From contig UQMD01000003.1 in NCBI GenBank assembly GCA_900542155.1, forward strand, positions 97,876 to 161,875: a DNA stretch of 64,000 nucleotides, given 5' to 3'. This document shows, piece after piece, positions 44,493 to 55,501 of this stretch. The position numbers were made by a program, and so were the translations under genes. Positions within the stretch are counted from its first letter, which is position 1. The number at the start of each line of letters is the position of its first letter. The notes beneath the pieces are model-generated. The model was not told the DNA's origin and did not search any database. It was given only the letters and a program-made list of their open reading frames with translations. Origin of the DNA: an uncultured Collinsella sp. (GTDB taxonomy: Bacteria; Actinomycetota; Coriobacteriia; Coriobacteriales; Coriobacteriaceae).

Positions 44493-45932
44493 TTAGTTCT
44501 CCTCGGTCTCGGTCGCGGCGGTCTCGGCGAAATTCCAGCCGGCAAGACGGTCCTTCGCGGTGTCGATGTCCAGATAGTTCTGATCGCCGTCCATGAGTCG
44601 CGTAAAGGCGGTAAAGAGATAGTGGGCATCGGTGGGGCCGGGCGAGGCCTCGGGGTGGTACTGGACCGAGAAGCACGGCGCATCGAGCAGCTGGATGCCC
44701 TCGGCTGTGCCGTCATTGAGGTTTACGTGCGTCAGGCGAATGCGGCCGAAGCGCTCGTTCATCACGACCGGCGCAATGCCTCGACGCACCCAGACGCGCA
44801 GATCGCCATCGGCCGCGTGCTCGGTTTCGCCGCCGGAAAGCTCGGGGACAAGCTTGCCCAGGCTGGGGAACAGCAGGCCAAAGCCGTGGTTTTGCGCGGT
44901 GATCTCCACGCGGCCGCTCACCAGGTTCATAACCGGCTGGTTGCCGCCACGGTGACCGAACTTGAGTTTTTCCATCTGGGCGCCACAGGCCAGACTGATC
45001 ATCTGGTGACCCAGGCAAATACCAAAGACCGGCACCTTGCCGATCAGCTGCTGCACCTGCTCGTAGGTCTCCACCACGGCATCGGGGTCGCCGGGGCCGT
45101 TGGATAAAAAGACACCGTCGGGATTCATGTCGAGTACCTCACTCGCGGGCGTATCCCACGGCACGACAGTAAGGTCGCAGCCGGCGCGGACGAGGCCCTC
45201 CAGAATGCCGCGCTTGACGCCGCAGTCGTAGGCGACCACGTTGTGGCGGGAAGGAGCGGCAGGGGCAAGCGCAAAGTCATGCGTAGCGGGCAGGTCGCCC
45301 GCGGAAAAAGCGTGGGGCTCGGGGCAGCTCACGGTCTTGACCAGATTCTCGCCCACCAGCGTCGGCGCTGCGGCCAGACGCTCGGCAAGCTCGTCGACGT
45401 CAAAGATCTCGGTCGAGATAATGCCCATCTTGGAACCGTTGTCGCGCAGGCGGCGCACCAGGGCTCGGGTGTCGACGCCCTCGATGGCGACGATGCCGTG
45501 GGCACGCAGATACTCCGGCACGCTGACGGCCGAGCGCCAGTTGGAAGGCGTGGCGCACATGTCGCGGACGATCATGCCGCGCATGGCGGGAGCGCTCGCG
45601 GGGCGAGCGGTATCGCCGGGGAAGGCCGACTGGACGTCGGTCTCGTCGATGCCGTAGTTGCCGATCTGCGGATAGGTCATGGTTACGATTTGGCCGGCAT
45701 AGCTCGGATCGGTCATAACCTCAAAATAGCCCTCGAGCGAGGTGTTGAAGCAGACTTCGCCGGTTGCGGTACCCTCGGCACCACATGCACGGCCATAAAA
45801 AATGGTCCCATCCTCAAGACACAGGATGCAGGGACCGCAGGTGCCCTTGCTGGTTTTTGCCAGCATACGCTGGCACAACTCGCTGGGCGCGATGGTGCGG
45901 GCGGCAGCGCCCGCAATATGGTTGTTCGCCAT
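44493..45932 (-). CDS. carA: Carbamoyl phosphate synthase small subunit (CarA)
   Basis: A 479-residue glutaminase subunit, rather long because of an N-terminal extension ([20 protein letters not shown]) before the family start at about residue 34. The class I amidotransferase nucleophile is in [11 protein letters not shown], with the His-Glu pair in [21 protein letters not shown] precedes the ATG at 45932; an internal ATG at residue 23 would give a more typical length. It forms an operon with carB. Confidence 0.95.
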   Translation of the reverse strand: MANNHIAGAAARTIAPSELCQRMLAKTSKGTCGPCILCLEDGTIFYGRACGAEGTATGEVCFNTSLEGYFEVMTDPSYAGQIVTMTYPQIGNYGIDETDVQSAFPGDTARPASAPAMRGMIVRDMCATPSNWRSAVSVPEYLRAHGIVAIEGVDTRALVRRLRDNGSKMGIISTEIFDVDELAERLAAAPTLVGENLVKTVSCPEPHAFSAGDLPATHDFALAPAAPSRHNVVAYDCGVKRGILEGLVRAGCDLTVVPWDTPASEVLDMNPDGVFLSNGPGDPDAVVETYEQVQQLIGKVPVFGICLGHQMISLACGAQMEKLKFGHRGGNQPVMNLVSGRVEITAQNHGFGLLFPSLGKLVPELSGGETEHAADGDLRVWVRRGIAPVVMNERFGRIRLTHVNLNDGTAEGIQLLDAPCFSVQYHPEASPGPTDAHYLFTAFTRLMDGDQNYLDIDTAKDRLAGWNFAETAATETEEN

Positions 45933-46043
45933 AATTCTCCTTCCCGGTCTCACAGGACCGGCTTAAAGGTTGGTAGTTAGGCCTCGCGGTATTCTAACCG
46001 TAAGCATCGCCTATGGCATTAATTACATAGAATTGTTTACAAA

Positions 46044-46057
46044 ATGATAATTATGAC
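46044..46057. promoter_or_regulatory. AT-rich box upstream of carA, possibly ArgR-like
   Basis: ATGATAATTATGAC has the ATAATTAT core of arginine-repressor boxes and sits in an AT-rich island of about 60 bases, 110 bases before carA. A second looser candidate lies near 46018-46034. Arginine control of carAB is common, but this is a visual match only. Confidence 0.25.
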
Positions 46058-46095
46058 TTCCCATGCATAATGTTTTTTCTGGGACGGGGATTAAA

Positions 46096-46134
46096 AATCA
46101 TCCCGCGTGGGCTTGTGACTCACGCGGGATGATT
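46096..46134 (-). terminator. Terminator of the membrane protein gene at 46139
   Basis: A perfect 14-bp stem, AATCATCCCGCGTG (46096-46109) with 46121-46134, is followed on the minus strand by TTTTTAATCC. It lies four bases after the stop of the gene. Confidence 0.85.
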
Positions 46135-46138
46135 CGTT

Positions 46139-47098
46139 TTATTTATCCTGCTCCAGCAGATCGGACGGTGTGCGATCGGGCTTGCCGCCGCGGAAAATCT
46201 CGCGGCCATGCAGACGATGCTCCAGGTCACGTTCGGCCTTTTCCTCGTCAATCTTGGTCTGGCTTACCGCCGGGTCCTCAATCAGCGACGACACCGAGTT
46301 CACCTGCTTTTGGATGCGCTCGGCAATCGTGTCGTCCATGCTCACGATACGCATCTTCCAGTCGATGCTCGTGGCATTTGACGAGCTCTTGGTCCACACA
46401 AACGTCAGAATGGCACTCTGATGGCCCCGTGCGGGAAACATGCCAAAGAAAGAGTCGTGCTGGATCTTGCTGTCTTCGTCGATATAGGCGTGCACGTTAT
46501 ACACCACGCGGTCGATCTTATCGTTGAGCAACGCATTGGTCGCAAGTGCCGCAGCCTGAATCTGCCCGTTGGACAGCAGCTCGAGCTCGTTGGCAGACGA
46601 CGTGTCCAACACCGTTACCTCGACCGTGCCCGTACGTTCATCGGCTTCATCGACGGTAAAGTCGAGCGGGAACTGCGTAAAGCCGTTGCCCCACTCAAGG
46701 CCGCCCTTCAGTGCCGTGGAAACGGTATCCACCGAAACGCTCTCGGACAGGTTGGCAGTGTTCAGGCGGCGCATCACGCCGTAGCCAATCTGCATTCCCA
46801 CGATCAACACCAGAATGCCGATAACTACGGCCATGGCAGTCTTCGTAATGGTATGGCTCACCCGCGAACCCGAAGGGTCATCCTCGGACAGCGGGTCGAT
46901 ATGTTTTGCCTGGCTCGCGCGGTCCTCGCTGCGCAGGCGTGCCAGCGCAGTCTTGTCACCGCGCTTGGCCGCAGCCTCTTTTTCGCGCATGCGCTCGGTG
47001 CGCTTTTTGGCAAGCGTCGGATCCAAGACACCGGATGCGTCGATTTCGGAGAATAACTCCGTCACTTCTTCCGGAGTCAAAGGGTTCTTATCAGCCAT
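46139..47098 (-). CDS. Single-pass membrane protein, function unknown
   Basis: A 319-residue protein. A charged cytoplasmic part (LTPEEVTELFSEIDASGVLD, then many Arg/Lys/Glu) precedes one membrane segment at about 87-107 (MAVVIGILVLIVGMQIGYGV). The outer part (SVDTVSTALKGGLEWGNGF to the end) has no recognised domain; it ends in a hydrophilic tail. AGGAAGTTT precedes the ATG. It lies 19 bases after the ABC exporter gene, so the pair is cotranscribed and may be functionally linked. Confidence 0.7.
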   Translation of the reverse strand: MADKNPLTPEEVTELFSEIDASGVLDPTLAKKRTERMREKEAAAKRGDKTALARLRSEDRASQAKHIDPLSEDDPSGSRVSHTITKTAMAVVIGILVLIVGMQIGYGVMRRLNTANLSESVSVDTVSTALKGGLEWGNGFTQFPLDFTVDEADERTGTVEVTVLDTSSANELELLSNGQIQAAALATNALLNDKIDRVVYNVHAYIDEDSKIQHDSFFGMFPARGHQSAILTFVWTKSSSNATSIDWKMRIVSMDDTIAERIQKQVNSVSSLIEDPAVSQTKIDEEKAERDLEHRLHGREIFRGGKPDRTPSDLLEQDK

Positions 47099-47117
47099 AA
47101 ACTTCCTGTCATATCAA

Positions 47118-48887
47118 TCAGTCGAGCTCGTGCGCACGCGCACCTTCGAACTGCATTCGATAGTAACGGGCATAGGTGCCGCCACGGGCGAGAAGCTCCT
47201 CGTGCGTGCCACGTTCCACAACGCGACCATGCTCGACGGTCGCAATCTCGTCGGCATGCTTAATGGTCGAGAGGCGGTGGGCAATGATAATCGTGGTGCG
47301 CCCGCGCGCCAAGCGCTCGAGCGACTCCTGCACCGCCTCCTCGCTCTCGTTATCCAGAGCACTCGTCGCCTCATCCAAAATAAGAATCTTGGGATTCTTG
47401 AGGAACACTCGCGCAATGGCGACGCGCTGCTTTTGACCGCCCGAAAGACGGCTGCCGCGCTCGCCCACCACGGTGTCATAGCCCTGCGGCAGCGATTCAA
47501 TGAAGGTATCGATATTGGCGCGGCGGGCGGCCTCGGCGACCTCTTCTGCCGTGGCGCCCGGCTTGCCGTAGGCGATATTCTCGCCAATCGTACCGTCAAA
47601 CAGGTAAACGTCCTGCTGCACCAGGCCAATAGCGCGGCGCAGGCTCTGTTGCGTCACGTCGCGCACGTCTTGGCCGTCGATGCTGACGGATCCAGCAGCT
47701 ACGTCATAAAAGCGCGGCAGCAGCGAACACGTTGTGGACTTGCCACCGCCCGAGGGGCCGACCAGGGCAATGGTCTGGCCGGGCTTGATGGACAGATCCA
47801 TATGGTCAATCACGGGACGAGCCTCTTCGCCGCCACCCAACTCAACATCCTCGTAGCTAAAGCACACGTCGCGATATTCAACCGCGCCCGCCGTCACCTG
47901 CAGGTCCGCGGCATCCGGCTTGTCCTGGATATCCGGGGCGGTCGAAAGCACCTCGTCCATGCGCTTAAAGCCGGCAATGGCCTTCTGATACGTCTCAGCC
48001 GAGTTCACAAGCGTCTCGAGCGGGGTGCAGAACAGCGAAATGTAGAGCGCGAAGGTTGCCATATCGACCGCCTGCAGTTGGCCTTGCGCCACCAGCCAAC
48101 CACCCAGCAGCACCACGATCACGTACAACACGCCCGAGAGCAGGCCATACGTCGCAGTGTAGACGCCCATGGCGTGATACATATTCTCCTTGGACGAAAG
48201 ATAGCGGTCGTTAGAGGCACGGAACTTGGAACGCTCAGCTTCCTCGTTCGCAAAACTCTTGACCACGCGCATGCCTGCCAGCGAATCCTGCAGCTGAGCA
48301 TTAATACCGCTGATCTTTTTGCGGTTGTCGCTAAAGACCTCGCGCATGCGCATGTTCTGCCAAAACATGATGACCGCAAACGCCGCCGTCACCACGGCCA
48401 TGGCAAGAGCCAGCGCCGGGGCAATAGCAAAGAGGATCACAAACGAGCCGACGATCTCGATGCCGCAGATGATAATCCACTCGGGCACGTGGTGTGCCGC
48501 CTCGCAGATATCGAACAGGTCGTTGACCACGCGGCTCATCATGTCACCCGAGCTGTTGCGATCGAAGTACGCAAAGCTAAAGCGCTCGTACTGATCGAAC
48601 AGGTCATCGCGCATCTTGGACTCCATGCGCGCGCCCATCACGTGGCCCCAGTAACTCACAAAGTAGCGACAGGCACAACGGATGGCATACATCAGTACCA
48701 GGCCAACCGCGATCATACCAAGCGCCTGCATGATGGCCGCCTGGGCCTGGGTAAACAGCCCACCGGTCAGATTGCGCAGGATAATGGGAAACGCCAGGTC
48801 AATGGCGGCAAGCACCAGGGCGCAAACAGTATCGGCAACAAAAAGCCCCATCTGGGGCTTGTAATACGACAAAAAACGCTTCAGCAT
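47118..48887 (-). CDS. ABC exporter, fused membrane and ATPase domains
   Basis: A 589-residue half transporter of the MsbA/LmrA type that works as a dimer. Six membrane helices occupy about residues 10-310, and the ATPase has Walker A GPSGGGKST, signature LSGGQKQR and Walker B KILILDEATSALD. Substrate could be a lipid, peptide or drug; sequence does not tell. GAGGGACAC precedes the ATG. A companion half transporter is not adjacent, so a homodimer is expected. Confidence 0.92.
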   Translation of the reverse strand: MLKRFLSYYKPQMGLFVADTVCALVLAAIDLAFPIILRNLTGGLFTQAQAAIMQALGMIAVGLVLMYAIRCACRYFVSYWGHVMGARMESKMRDDLFDQYERFSFAYFDRNSSGDMMSRVVNDLFDICEAAHHVPEWIIICGIEIVGSFVILFAIAPALALAMAVVTAAFAVIMFWQNMRMREVFSDNRKKISGINAQLQDSLAGMRVVKSFANEEAERSKFRASNDRYLSSKENMYHAMGVYTATYGLLSGVLYVIVVLLGGWLVAQGQLQAVDMATFALYISLFCTPLETLVNSAETYQKAIAGFKRMDEVLSTAPDIQDKPDAADLQVTAGAVEYRDVCFSYEDVELGGGEEARPVIDHMDLSIKPGQTIALVGPSGGGKSTTCSLLPRFYDVAAGSVSIDGQDVRDVTQQSLRRAIGLVQQDVYLFDGTIGENIAYGKPGATAEEVAEAARRANIDTFIESLPQGYDTVVGERGSRLSGGQKQRVAIARVFLKNPKILILDEATSALDNESEEAVQESLERLARGRTTIIIAHRLSTIKHADEIATVEHGRVVERGTHEELLARGGTYARYYRMQFEGARAHELD

Positions 48888-48918
48888 GTGTCCCTCAAAG
48901 AAATATCAGCAACGTAAG

Positions 48919-48957
48919 GCCCTGGGACAAAACAATCAGTAGTATTTGTCCCAGGGC
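48919..48957 (-). terminator. Hairpin between the NUDIX and ABC exporter genes
   Basis: GCCCTGGGACAAA (48919-48931) is the exact complement of 48945-48957, with a 13-base loop. It starts 13 bases after the NUDIX stop on the minus strand. No uridine run follows. The GGGAC word here is in the stem, not in the loop. Confidence 0.55.
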
Positions 48958-48969
48958 TATCCTCACTCG

Positions 48970-49665
48970 TTAAAGCTCCGCGCCCCCAAGGCGATGCGCG
49001 ATGCTATCGCAGGCCAAGGCGCCTACGACGGTCTTGGCATCTTCGATCTTGCCATCGAGCACGGCATCGATCAGCTCGTGCAGCGGCACGAGGTCCACGT
49101 TGACGAACTCGTCATCATCGGGGTTGGGCGCATCAAACTCGAGCTTGGTGGCCAGGTAGATATGAATGATCTCGTCGCAGAAGCCGCAGGTCGTGACAAT
49201 CGACGTCAAAAAACGAATGCGGCCGGCCCTAAAGCCCGTCTCCTCGTGCAGCTCGCGCTTGGCGCAATCGAGCGGGTCCTCGCCTGGATCGAGCTTGCCG
49301 GCGGGAATCTCGACCGTCACGCGGTCGATGGCGGTGCGGTACTGACGCACCAGCACAATCTTGCCGCTCTCGGTCAGCGCCACAACGGCCGCCGCGCCCG
49401 GATGGCGAATGATGTCGCGGGCGCTACGGTGGCCGTTGGGCAGCTCAACCTCAAGACGGTGGACGTCGAGGATCTTGCCCTTCCAGGCGCACTCCTCCGA
49501 AAGAATCTTCTCGTGCAGCTCGGCATCGTGCGGGTCGTCATCGCCCAGCACCAGCATCGGCTCGTCGACAACCTCGCCACCCGGCTCGCCCTCGGCGTGT
49601 CCGTACGCGCGGCTATCTTCTTCGACGATCTGCGCGTCCACGAGCTCTTCGTTCTTCTCGTCCAT
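48970..49665 (-). CDS. NUDIX hydrolase, ADP-ribose pyrophosphatase type
   Basis: A 231-residue protein. An acidic N-terminal extension of about 75 residues precedes a NUDIX domain with the box GKLDPGEDPLDCAKRELHEE followed by TGFRAG. The flanking VVALTESGKIVLVRQYRTAI and VTVEIPAG match ADP-ribose pyrophosphatases (NudF/YqkG). GAGAGGA upstream suits the ATG at 49665 better than the one nine bases earlier. It follows purD by 21 bases and is likely in the same transcript, though its reaction is nucleotide-sugar clean-up rather than purine synthesis. Confidence 0.88.
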   Translation of the reverse strand: MDEKNEELVDAQIVEEDSRAYGHAEGEPGGEVVDEPMLVLGDDDPHDAELHEKILSEECAWKGKILDVHRLEVELPNGHRSARDIIRHPGAAAVVALTESGKIVLVRQYRTAIDRVTVEIPAGKLDPGEDPLDCAKRELHEETGFRAGRIRFLTSIVTTCGFCDEIIHIYLATKLEFDAPNPDDDEFVNVDLVPLHELIDAVLDGKIEDAKTVVGALACDSIAHRLGGAEL

Positions 49666-49686
49666 CCGTCTCATTCCTCTCGGACT

Positions 49687-50991
49687 TTAGGCATCCCAGG
49701 CGTCGCGGCCGCGCAGCGCGCGCAGGCCGATGTCATGACGCAGAGTCTTGCCCTCAAAATCAATCTTCTCGCAGGCCTCGTAGGCAAGGTTGCGAGCGTT
49801 CTCGAACGTGTCGCCCAGCGCGGTCACGGCAAGCACGCGGCCGCCGTTGGTCACGAGCTGACCGTCCACCACGGCGGTGCCGGCATGGTACACGGTCACG
49901 TTCTCCATGGCCTCGGCGTCGGCGATGCCGGTGATGACTTTGCCCTTCTCATAGCTGCCGGGGTAGCCCGCGCTCGTCAGGACAACAGCCACGGCCCACT
50001 CGTCGCGCCAGTCGAGCTCAATCTGATCAAGCTCGCAGTTGGCACAGGCGAGCATAACCTCGACCAGGTCGTTCTTGAGGCGCGGCAGCACGACCTGCGT
50101 CTCGGGGTCGCCAAAGCGGGCATTGAACTCCAGCACCTTGGGGCCGGCGGGGGTGAGCATAAAGCCACCGTACAGGCAGCCGCGGTAGTCGATGCCCTCG
50201 GCAGCAAGCTCGGCCACGGTCTGCTCCATGACCGCCACCATGGTGGCGTGCTCCTCGTCGGTCACGATGGGCACCGGGCTGTAAACGCCCATGCCGCCGG
50301 TGTTGGGGCCTTTGTCACCCTCGAGCGCGCGCTTGTGGTCCTGCGAGGTGGCCATGGGGCGCACGGTCTTGCCGTCGGTAAAGGCCAGCAGCGAGCACTC
50401 GGGACCAACAAGCATCTCCTCGATAACCACGGTGTTGCCGGCATCGCCAAAGGTGCCGCCAAAGCACTCGCGCACGGCCTCCTCGGCCTGCTCGAGTTCA
50501 GTCGCCACGATAACGCCCTTGCCTGCGGCCAGGCCGTCAGCCTTCACGACCAGCGGGGCACCCTGCTCACGCACATAGGCGAGAGCCGAAGCCTCGTCAG
50601 TAAACGAGCCATAGGCGGCCGTCGGAATGCCGGCACGCTCCATGAGCTGCTTGGAGAATAGCTTGGAGCCCTCCATCTGGGCACCCTCGGCACCCGGACC
50701 AAAGCAGGGAATACCCGCCGCGCGCACGGCGTCGGCCACGCCCGCCACGAGCGGAGCCTCGGGGCCAATCACCACGAGTCCGCATCCATGGCTCTGGGCA
50801 AACGCCGCCACGGCCGCAGGATCGCAATCGTCGAGAACCACGTTCTCGCCGCAGCTCGCGGTGCCGCCGTTGCCCGGCGCAATGTAGAGCTTGCCGGCGC
50901 GCGGTGATGCTGCGAGCTTAGCTGCCAAAGCGTGCTCGCGGCCGCCGCTGCCCAACAACAGGATGTCGATGGTTTGAGTGTCCGCCTTCAA
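49687..50991 (-). CDS. purD: Phosphoribosylamine-glycine ligase (PurD)
   Basis: GAR synthetase, 434 residues, step two of purine synthesis. It starts with a TTG at 50991 behind GGAGGCACCC (LKADTQTIDILLLGSGGREH); the longer open frame upstream is not native. ATP-grasp features are GGMGVYSPVPIVTDEE and LEFNARFGDPETQVVLPRL. The TTG start is unusual but well supported by spacing and length. It is followed by the NUDIX gene. Confidence 0.95.
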   Translation of the reverse strand: MKADTQTIDILLLGSGGREHALAAKLAASPRAGKLYIAPGNGGTASCGENVVLDDCDPAAVAAFAQSHGCGLVVIGPEAPLVAGVADAVRAAGIPCFGPGAEGAQMEGSKLFSKQLMERAGIPTAAYGSFTDEASALAYVREQGAPLVVKADGLAAGKGVIVATELEQAEEAVRECFGGTFGDAGNTVVIEEMLVGPECSLLAFTDGKTVRPMATSQDHKRALEGDKGPNTGGMGVYSPVPIVTDEEHATMVAVMEQTVAELAAEGIDYRGCLYGGFMLTPAGPKVLEFNARFGDPETQVVLPRLKNDLVEVMLACANCELDQIELDWRDEWAVAVVLTSAGYPGSYEKGKVITGIADAEAMENVTVYHAGTAVVDGQLVTNGGRVLAVTALGDTFENARNLAYEACEKIDFEGKTLRHDIGLRALRGRDAWDA

Positions 50992-51014
50992 GGGTGCCTC
51001 CTCTATGGATGAAT

Positions 51015-51087
51015 GGCTCGCTCCGCGCGAGCCCTTTGCAAGCAAATATACCCCTCGGCCGCCCGCTTGGGCTGCAAAGGGGTATAT
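51015..51087 (-). terminator. Two hairpins between purA and purD
   Basis: ATATACCCC (51046-51054) pairs with GGGGTATAT (51079-51087) 22 bases after the purA stop, and GGCTCG with CGAGCC (51015-51033) follows. On the minus strand the first stem runs into TTGC, so termination is likely incomplete and some read-through into purD is possible. Confidence 0.5.
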
Positions 51088-51109
51088 CGCAATAACCGAA
51101 TAGTGCCGA

Positions 51110-52405
<1,296 letters not shown>

Positions 52406-52489
52406 TTACATTCATGGACTGTCTACGTGCCACGCCGGCACGCAGAAGCACAAAACATTCCCAGTATACCCGTGCAACGGGCGCCTGTC

Positions 52490-53881
52490 CTACTCCTCGG
52501 TATGCGCCCCATCAAGCTCATAGAACTTGGTGGATGCCGGCAGGAACATCAGGTCGACGTCACCGATCGGGCCCGAACGGTTCTTGGCCACGACGATACG
52601 CGTAACGCCCTCGTCGGGTCGATCGTCACGCGAGGCCTCGGCCTCGTCGGCGGATCGGTCCAAGAACATAACGATATCGGCGTCCTGCTCGATGGAGCCC
52701 GATTCACGCAGGTCGGACAGCTGCGGGCGCTTGCCGGTACGGGATTCAACCTGACGCGACAGCTGCGACAGCGCGATCAGCGGAATCTTGAGCTCCTTGG
52801 CCATAATCTTCAGACCTCGCGACATCTCGGAGACCTCGACGGTGCGGCTCTCGGAACGACGTCCCGGCGGAGGACTCACCAGCTGCAGGTAGTCCAGGAT
52901 GATGATGGCCTTCTCCTTGTTGTGGAGCATGCGGCGGCTCTTTGCGCGGATCTCAGTCACTGTGGTGCCGGGCGTATCGTCAATCAGAATGTCGAGCTTA
53001 GACAAGGTCTGCGTGGCCTCGTTGATATTGGCCCACTGCTCGGGGCTAATGCGGCCCATGCGGAAGTCACTGATCGAGATCATCGCATAGGCGCAAATCA
53101 GACGCTGGGCAATTTCCTTACCCGACATCTCCAGCGAGAAGAAGCCGACGGTATAACCGGCAGCGGCAGCGTTGAGCGCCAGATTCAGGGCGAACGACGT
53201 CTTACCCACAGCAGGGCGAGCGCCGATAATGATGAGCTGACCCTCGCGGAAACCCATGAGCATGCGGTCGAGCGACGGGAAACCCGTGGGCACGCCCGCA
53301 GCCTGGCCGCCGGCCTGGCATACTTCCTCGGCCTCGTTATAGGCCTCGACCATAAACTCGGTCAACGTCTTGTAGCTCGACTTAACCTCGCGCGCCGTGA
53401 CCTTGAGCAGCTTGCTCTCGGCCAGCTCCACGACCTCCTTGGTGTCGGTGGGGGCGTTATAGGCCAGCGCGTTGATCTCGTTGGTGGCGCCGATCAGCTC
53501 ACGCAGCATCGAATCGCGACGGACGATGGCGGCATGGTGCTGCCAGTTCACGAGCGACAGAGTCTGACCCATCAACTCCAAAATGTAGGCCTCGCCGCCC
53601 ACGGCATCGAGCTTGTTGATGCTTCGCAGGTAATCGATCAGCGAGATGGAGTCGATGGGAATGCGGCTGTTGTACATATCGACCATCGCGGTGTAGATGG
53701 TCTTATGAATGGGCCGGTAGAAGTCATCGGGCTGCAGCTCGACCTGGGCCTCCTCGACCACCTCGGGCGATAGCAGCATAGCGGCCAGTACGTTGGCCTC
53801 TGCATCTTGGTTTTGAGGGAGACCCAACTTGGAGCCGCGGTCCTCAACCGTCAGCCCCGTCTCCCTATCGTCGTATGCCAT
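52490..53881 (-). CDS. dnaB: Replicative DNA helicase (DnaB)
   Basis: A 463-residue hexameric helicase that unwinds DNA at the fork. The N-terminal primase-interacting domain includes QNQDAEANVLAAMLLSPEVV; the RecA-like domain has Walker A IGARPAVGKTSFALN and Walker B KAIIILDYLQLV. No intein is present. The ATG at 53881 (MAYDDRETG) follows GAGGATGCTC; an ATG four codons upstream is in frame. The preceding rplI terminator makes dnaB a separate unit, despite the classic rpsF-ssb-rpsR-rplI-dnaB order. Confidence 0.96.
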   Translation of the reverse strand: MAYDDRETGLTVEDRGSKLGLPQNQDAEANVLAAMLLSPEVVEEAQVELQPDDFYRPIHKTIYTAMVDMYNSRIPIDSISLIDYLRSINKLDAVGGEAYILELMGQTLSLVNWQHHAAIVRRDSMLRELIGATNEINALAYNAPTDTKEVVELAESKLLKVTAREVKSSYKTLTEFMVEAYNEAEEVCQAGGQAAGVPTGFPSLDRMLMGFREGQLIIIGARPAVGKTSFALNLALNAAAAGYTVGFFSLEMSGKEIAQRLICAYAMISISDFRMGRISPEQWANINEATQTLSKLDILIDDTPGTTVTEIRAKSRRMLHNKEKAIIILDYLQLVSPPPGRRSESRTVEVSEMSRGLKIMAKELKIPLIALSQLSRQVESRTGKRPQLSDLRESGSIEQDADIVMFLDRSADEAEASRDDRPDEGVTRIVVAKNRSGPIGDVDLMFLPASTKFYELDGAHTEE

Positions 53882-54044
53882 GAGCATCCTCATTCATATC
53901 GCTTGCGAGCATCCATAGTATCAGCCACGGTCCCAAAACGGGCCACGCGCCGCCAATCATCACCGAACGAAACGGATGAACGGTCCCGTATATAGGACTT
54001 CGACGCAACGTTCACCATGACACTCACTCAGCGCAAAAAACAAA

Positions 54045-54074
54045 AAGGGCGCCCCGGTTTCCCAGAGCGCCCTT
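54045..54074 (-). terminator. Terminator of the rpsF-ssb-rpsR-rplI operon
   Basis: AAGGGCGC (54045-54052) pairs with GCGCCCTT (54067-54074), and TTTTTG follows on the minus strand. It lies 33 bases after the rplI stop. Confidence 0.85.
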
Positions 54075-54106
54075 CTTAGAACAAGATTGTTGCGTTGCAG
54101 CAAATG

Positions 54107-54646
54107 CTACTCGGCAGCAGCCTCAGTCTCGACCTCGGCGGTCTCGGCCTCGGCGACCTCAGCGGCCTCCTCGACCTCAGCCTCGGCAGCGAGCTCCTCG
54201 GCGGTAACGCCGACGAGAACGACAACCTCGGCCTTGATCTCGCGGTACAGCGAGATGGCAACGGTGTGGGCACCGGCAACCTTGATGGGCTTACCGAGCT
54301 CGACGCGCTTGCGGTCGATATCCATACCGAGCTGAGCCTTGATGGCGTCAGCGATCATAGCGGCGGTAACGGAGCCAAAGAGGATGCCCTCGTCGCCGAC
54401 CTTGACGTCAACGGTGACCGTCTTGCCCTCGAGGGCAGCCTTGGTCTCGTTGGCGGTAGCCAGACGGACGGCCTCGCGCTTGGCGATGTTGTTGCGACGC
54501 TCGTCAAGCTGCTTGAGGTTGCCCTTGGTGGCGGCAACAGCGAGCTTCTTGGGGAACAGGAAGTTCTCAGCGTAACCCTGAGCGACCTCTACGACGTCAC
54601 CCTCGCCGCCCTTGCCCTTGATCTCATCGAGAAGAATAACCTTCAT
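54107..54646 (-). CDS. rplI: Ribosomal protein bL9
   Basis: A 179-residue L9, with the family N-terminus MKVILLDEIKGKGGEGDVVE and YAENFLFPKKLAVAAT. It is about 30 residues longer than usual because of an alanine/glutamate-rich tail (AEVEEAAEVAEAETAEVETE), a low-complexity extension that may be disordered. It is the last gene of the operon. Confidence 0.96.
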   Translation of the reverse strand: MKVILLDEIKGKGGEGDVVEVAQGYAENFLFPKKLAVAATKGNLKQLDERRNNIAKREAVRLATANETKAALEGKTVTVDVKVGDEGILFGSVTAAMIADAIKAQLGMDIDRKRVELGKPIKVAGAHTVAISLYREIKAEVVVLVGVTAEELAAEAEVEEAAEVAEAETAEVETEAAAE

Positions 54647-54661
54647 GATGCGTCTCCCTTC

Positions 54662-54928
54662 TTAGCCGCGGTCGCGGTTGCCACGAGAGGAAACCACGGG
54701 GACGGTGTACGGCAGGAGAGCCATCTCGCGGGCGCGCTTGATGGCGTTGGCGATGTCATGCTGATGCTGCGTGCAAGCGCCAGTGACGCGACGGGGCTTG
54801 ATCTTGCCACGGTCGGTCATGTACTTACGGAGAAGCTGAGTGTCCTTATAGTCGATGAACTCAGTGTTCTCCTTGCAGAACTGGCAGTACTTACGACGCG
54901 GCTGACGTGCAGAAAAATCATTAGCCAT
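54662..54928 (-). CDS. rpsR: Ribosomal protein bS18
   Basis: An 88-residue S18 of the small subunit that pairs with S6. Recognised by [20 protein letters not shown] and [20 protein letters not shown]. It has the CQFC pair of the zinc-containing-type N-terminus, with other ligands incomplete. AAAGGTATTTTGAC precedes the ATG at 54928. Confidence 0.96.
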   Translation of the reverse strand: MANDFSARQPRRKYCQFCKENTEFIDYKDTQLLRKYMTDRGKIKPRRVTGACTQHQHDIANAIKRAREMALLPYTVPVVSSRGNRDRG

Positions 54929-55000
54929 GTCAAAATACCTTTCGTTTGGCAACTTCGGCGAACCGAAGCCGCCTCTCACTCAAAAATAGGTGAACAACCC

Positions 55001-55453
55001 TTAGAACGGGATGTCCTCATCGTAGACGTCGACCGCGGGCGGCGTAGCCACCGGTGCGGCAGGACGTGCTGCGGGCGCGGGAGCTGCGGGGGCGTAACCG
55101 CCCTGATCGTAGCCACCCTGGCCACCACGGGAGCTCATAAACTCGATCTCATCGACGATGACCTCAAGCTTGCTCCGGCGCTGGCCATCGCGCTCCCAAG
55201 AGCTGTAGCGCAGCTTGCCCTCGATCGCGACCTTGTTTCCCTTTGCCAGGAAACGGCTCACGGCCTCGGCGCGCGTGCCGAACATAGTGCAGTCGACAAA
55301 GTTGGGATAGTCCTCCCACTCGCCAGTCTGCGGGTTGCGGCGACGATCGTTCACGGCGACGCCAAAGGACAGAACCTGGGTTCCGCCGGCGGTGGCGCGC
55401 AGCTCGGGATCACGCGTGAGGTTACCGGTGATGTTCACTCGATTGATGCTCAT
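55001..55453 (-). CDS. ssb: Single-stranded DNA-binding protein (SSB)
   Basis: A 150-residue SSB. The OB fold spans about residues 1-110 (INRVNITGNLTRDPELRATA, FVDCTMFGTRAEAVSRFLAK), followed by a Gly/Ala/Pro linker and the partner-binding acidic tip DEDIPF. It sits between rpsF and rpsR in the standard order. Confidence 0.96.
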   Translation of the reverse strand: MSINRVNITGNLTRDPELRATAGGTQVLSFGVAVNDRRRNPQTGEWEDYPNFVDCTMFGTRAEAVSRFLAKGNKVAIEGKLRYSSWERDGQRRSKLEVIVDEIEFMSSRGGQGGYDQGGYAPAAPAPAARPAAPVATPPAVDVYDEDIPF

Positions 55454-55501
55454 AACTCACTACTTCCTCTTGGGGCACAAGCCCAGTCCAAAACGACAGT
55501 C

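Noticed and set aside
44492..44716. An N-terminal extension of CarB of 75 residues
   Set aside because: It overlaps the coding end of carA in another frame and reads Arg/Pro-rich. The ATG at 44491 behind GAGGAG fits the family start.
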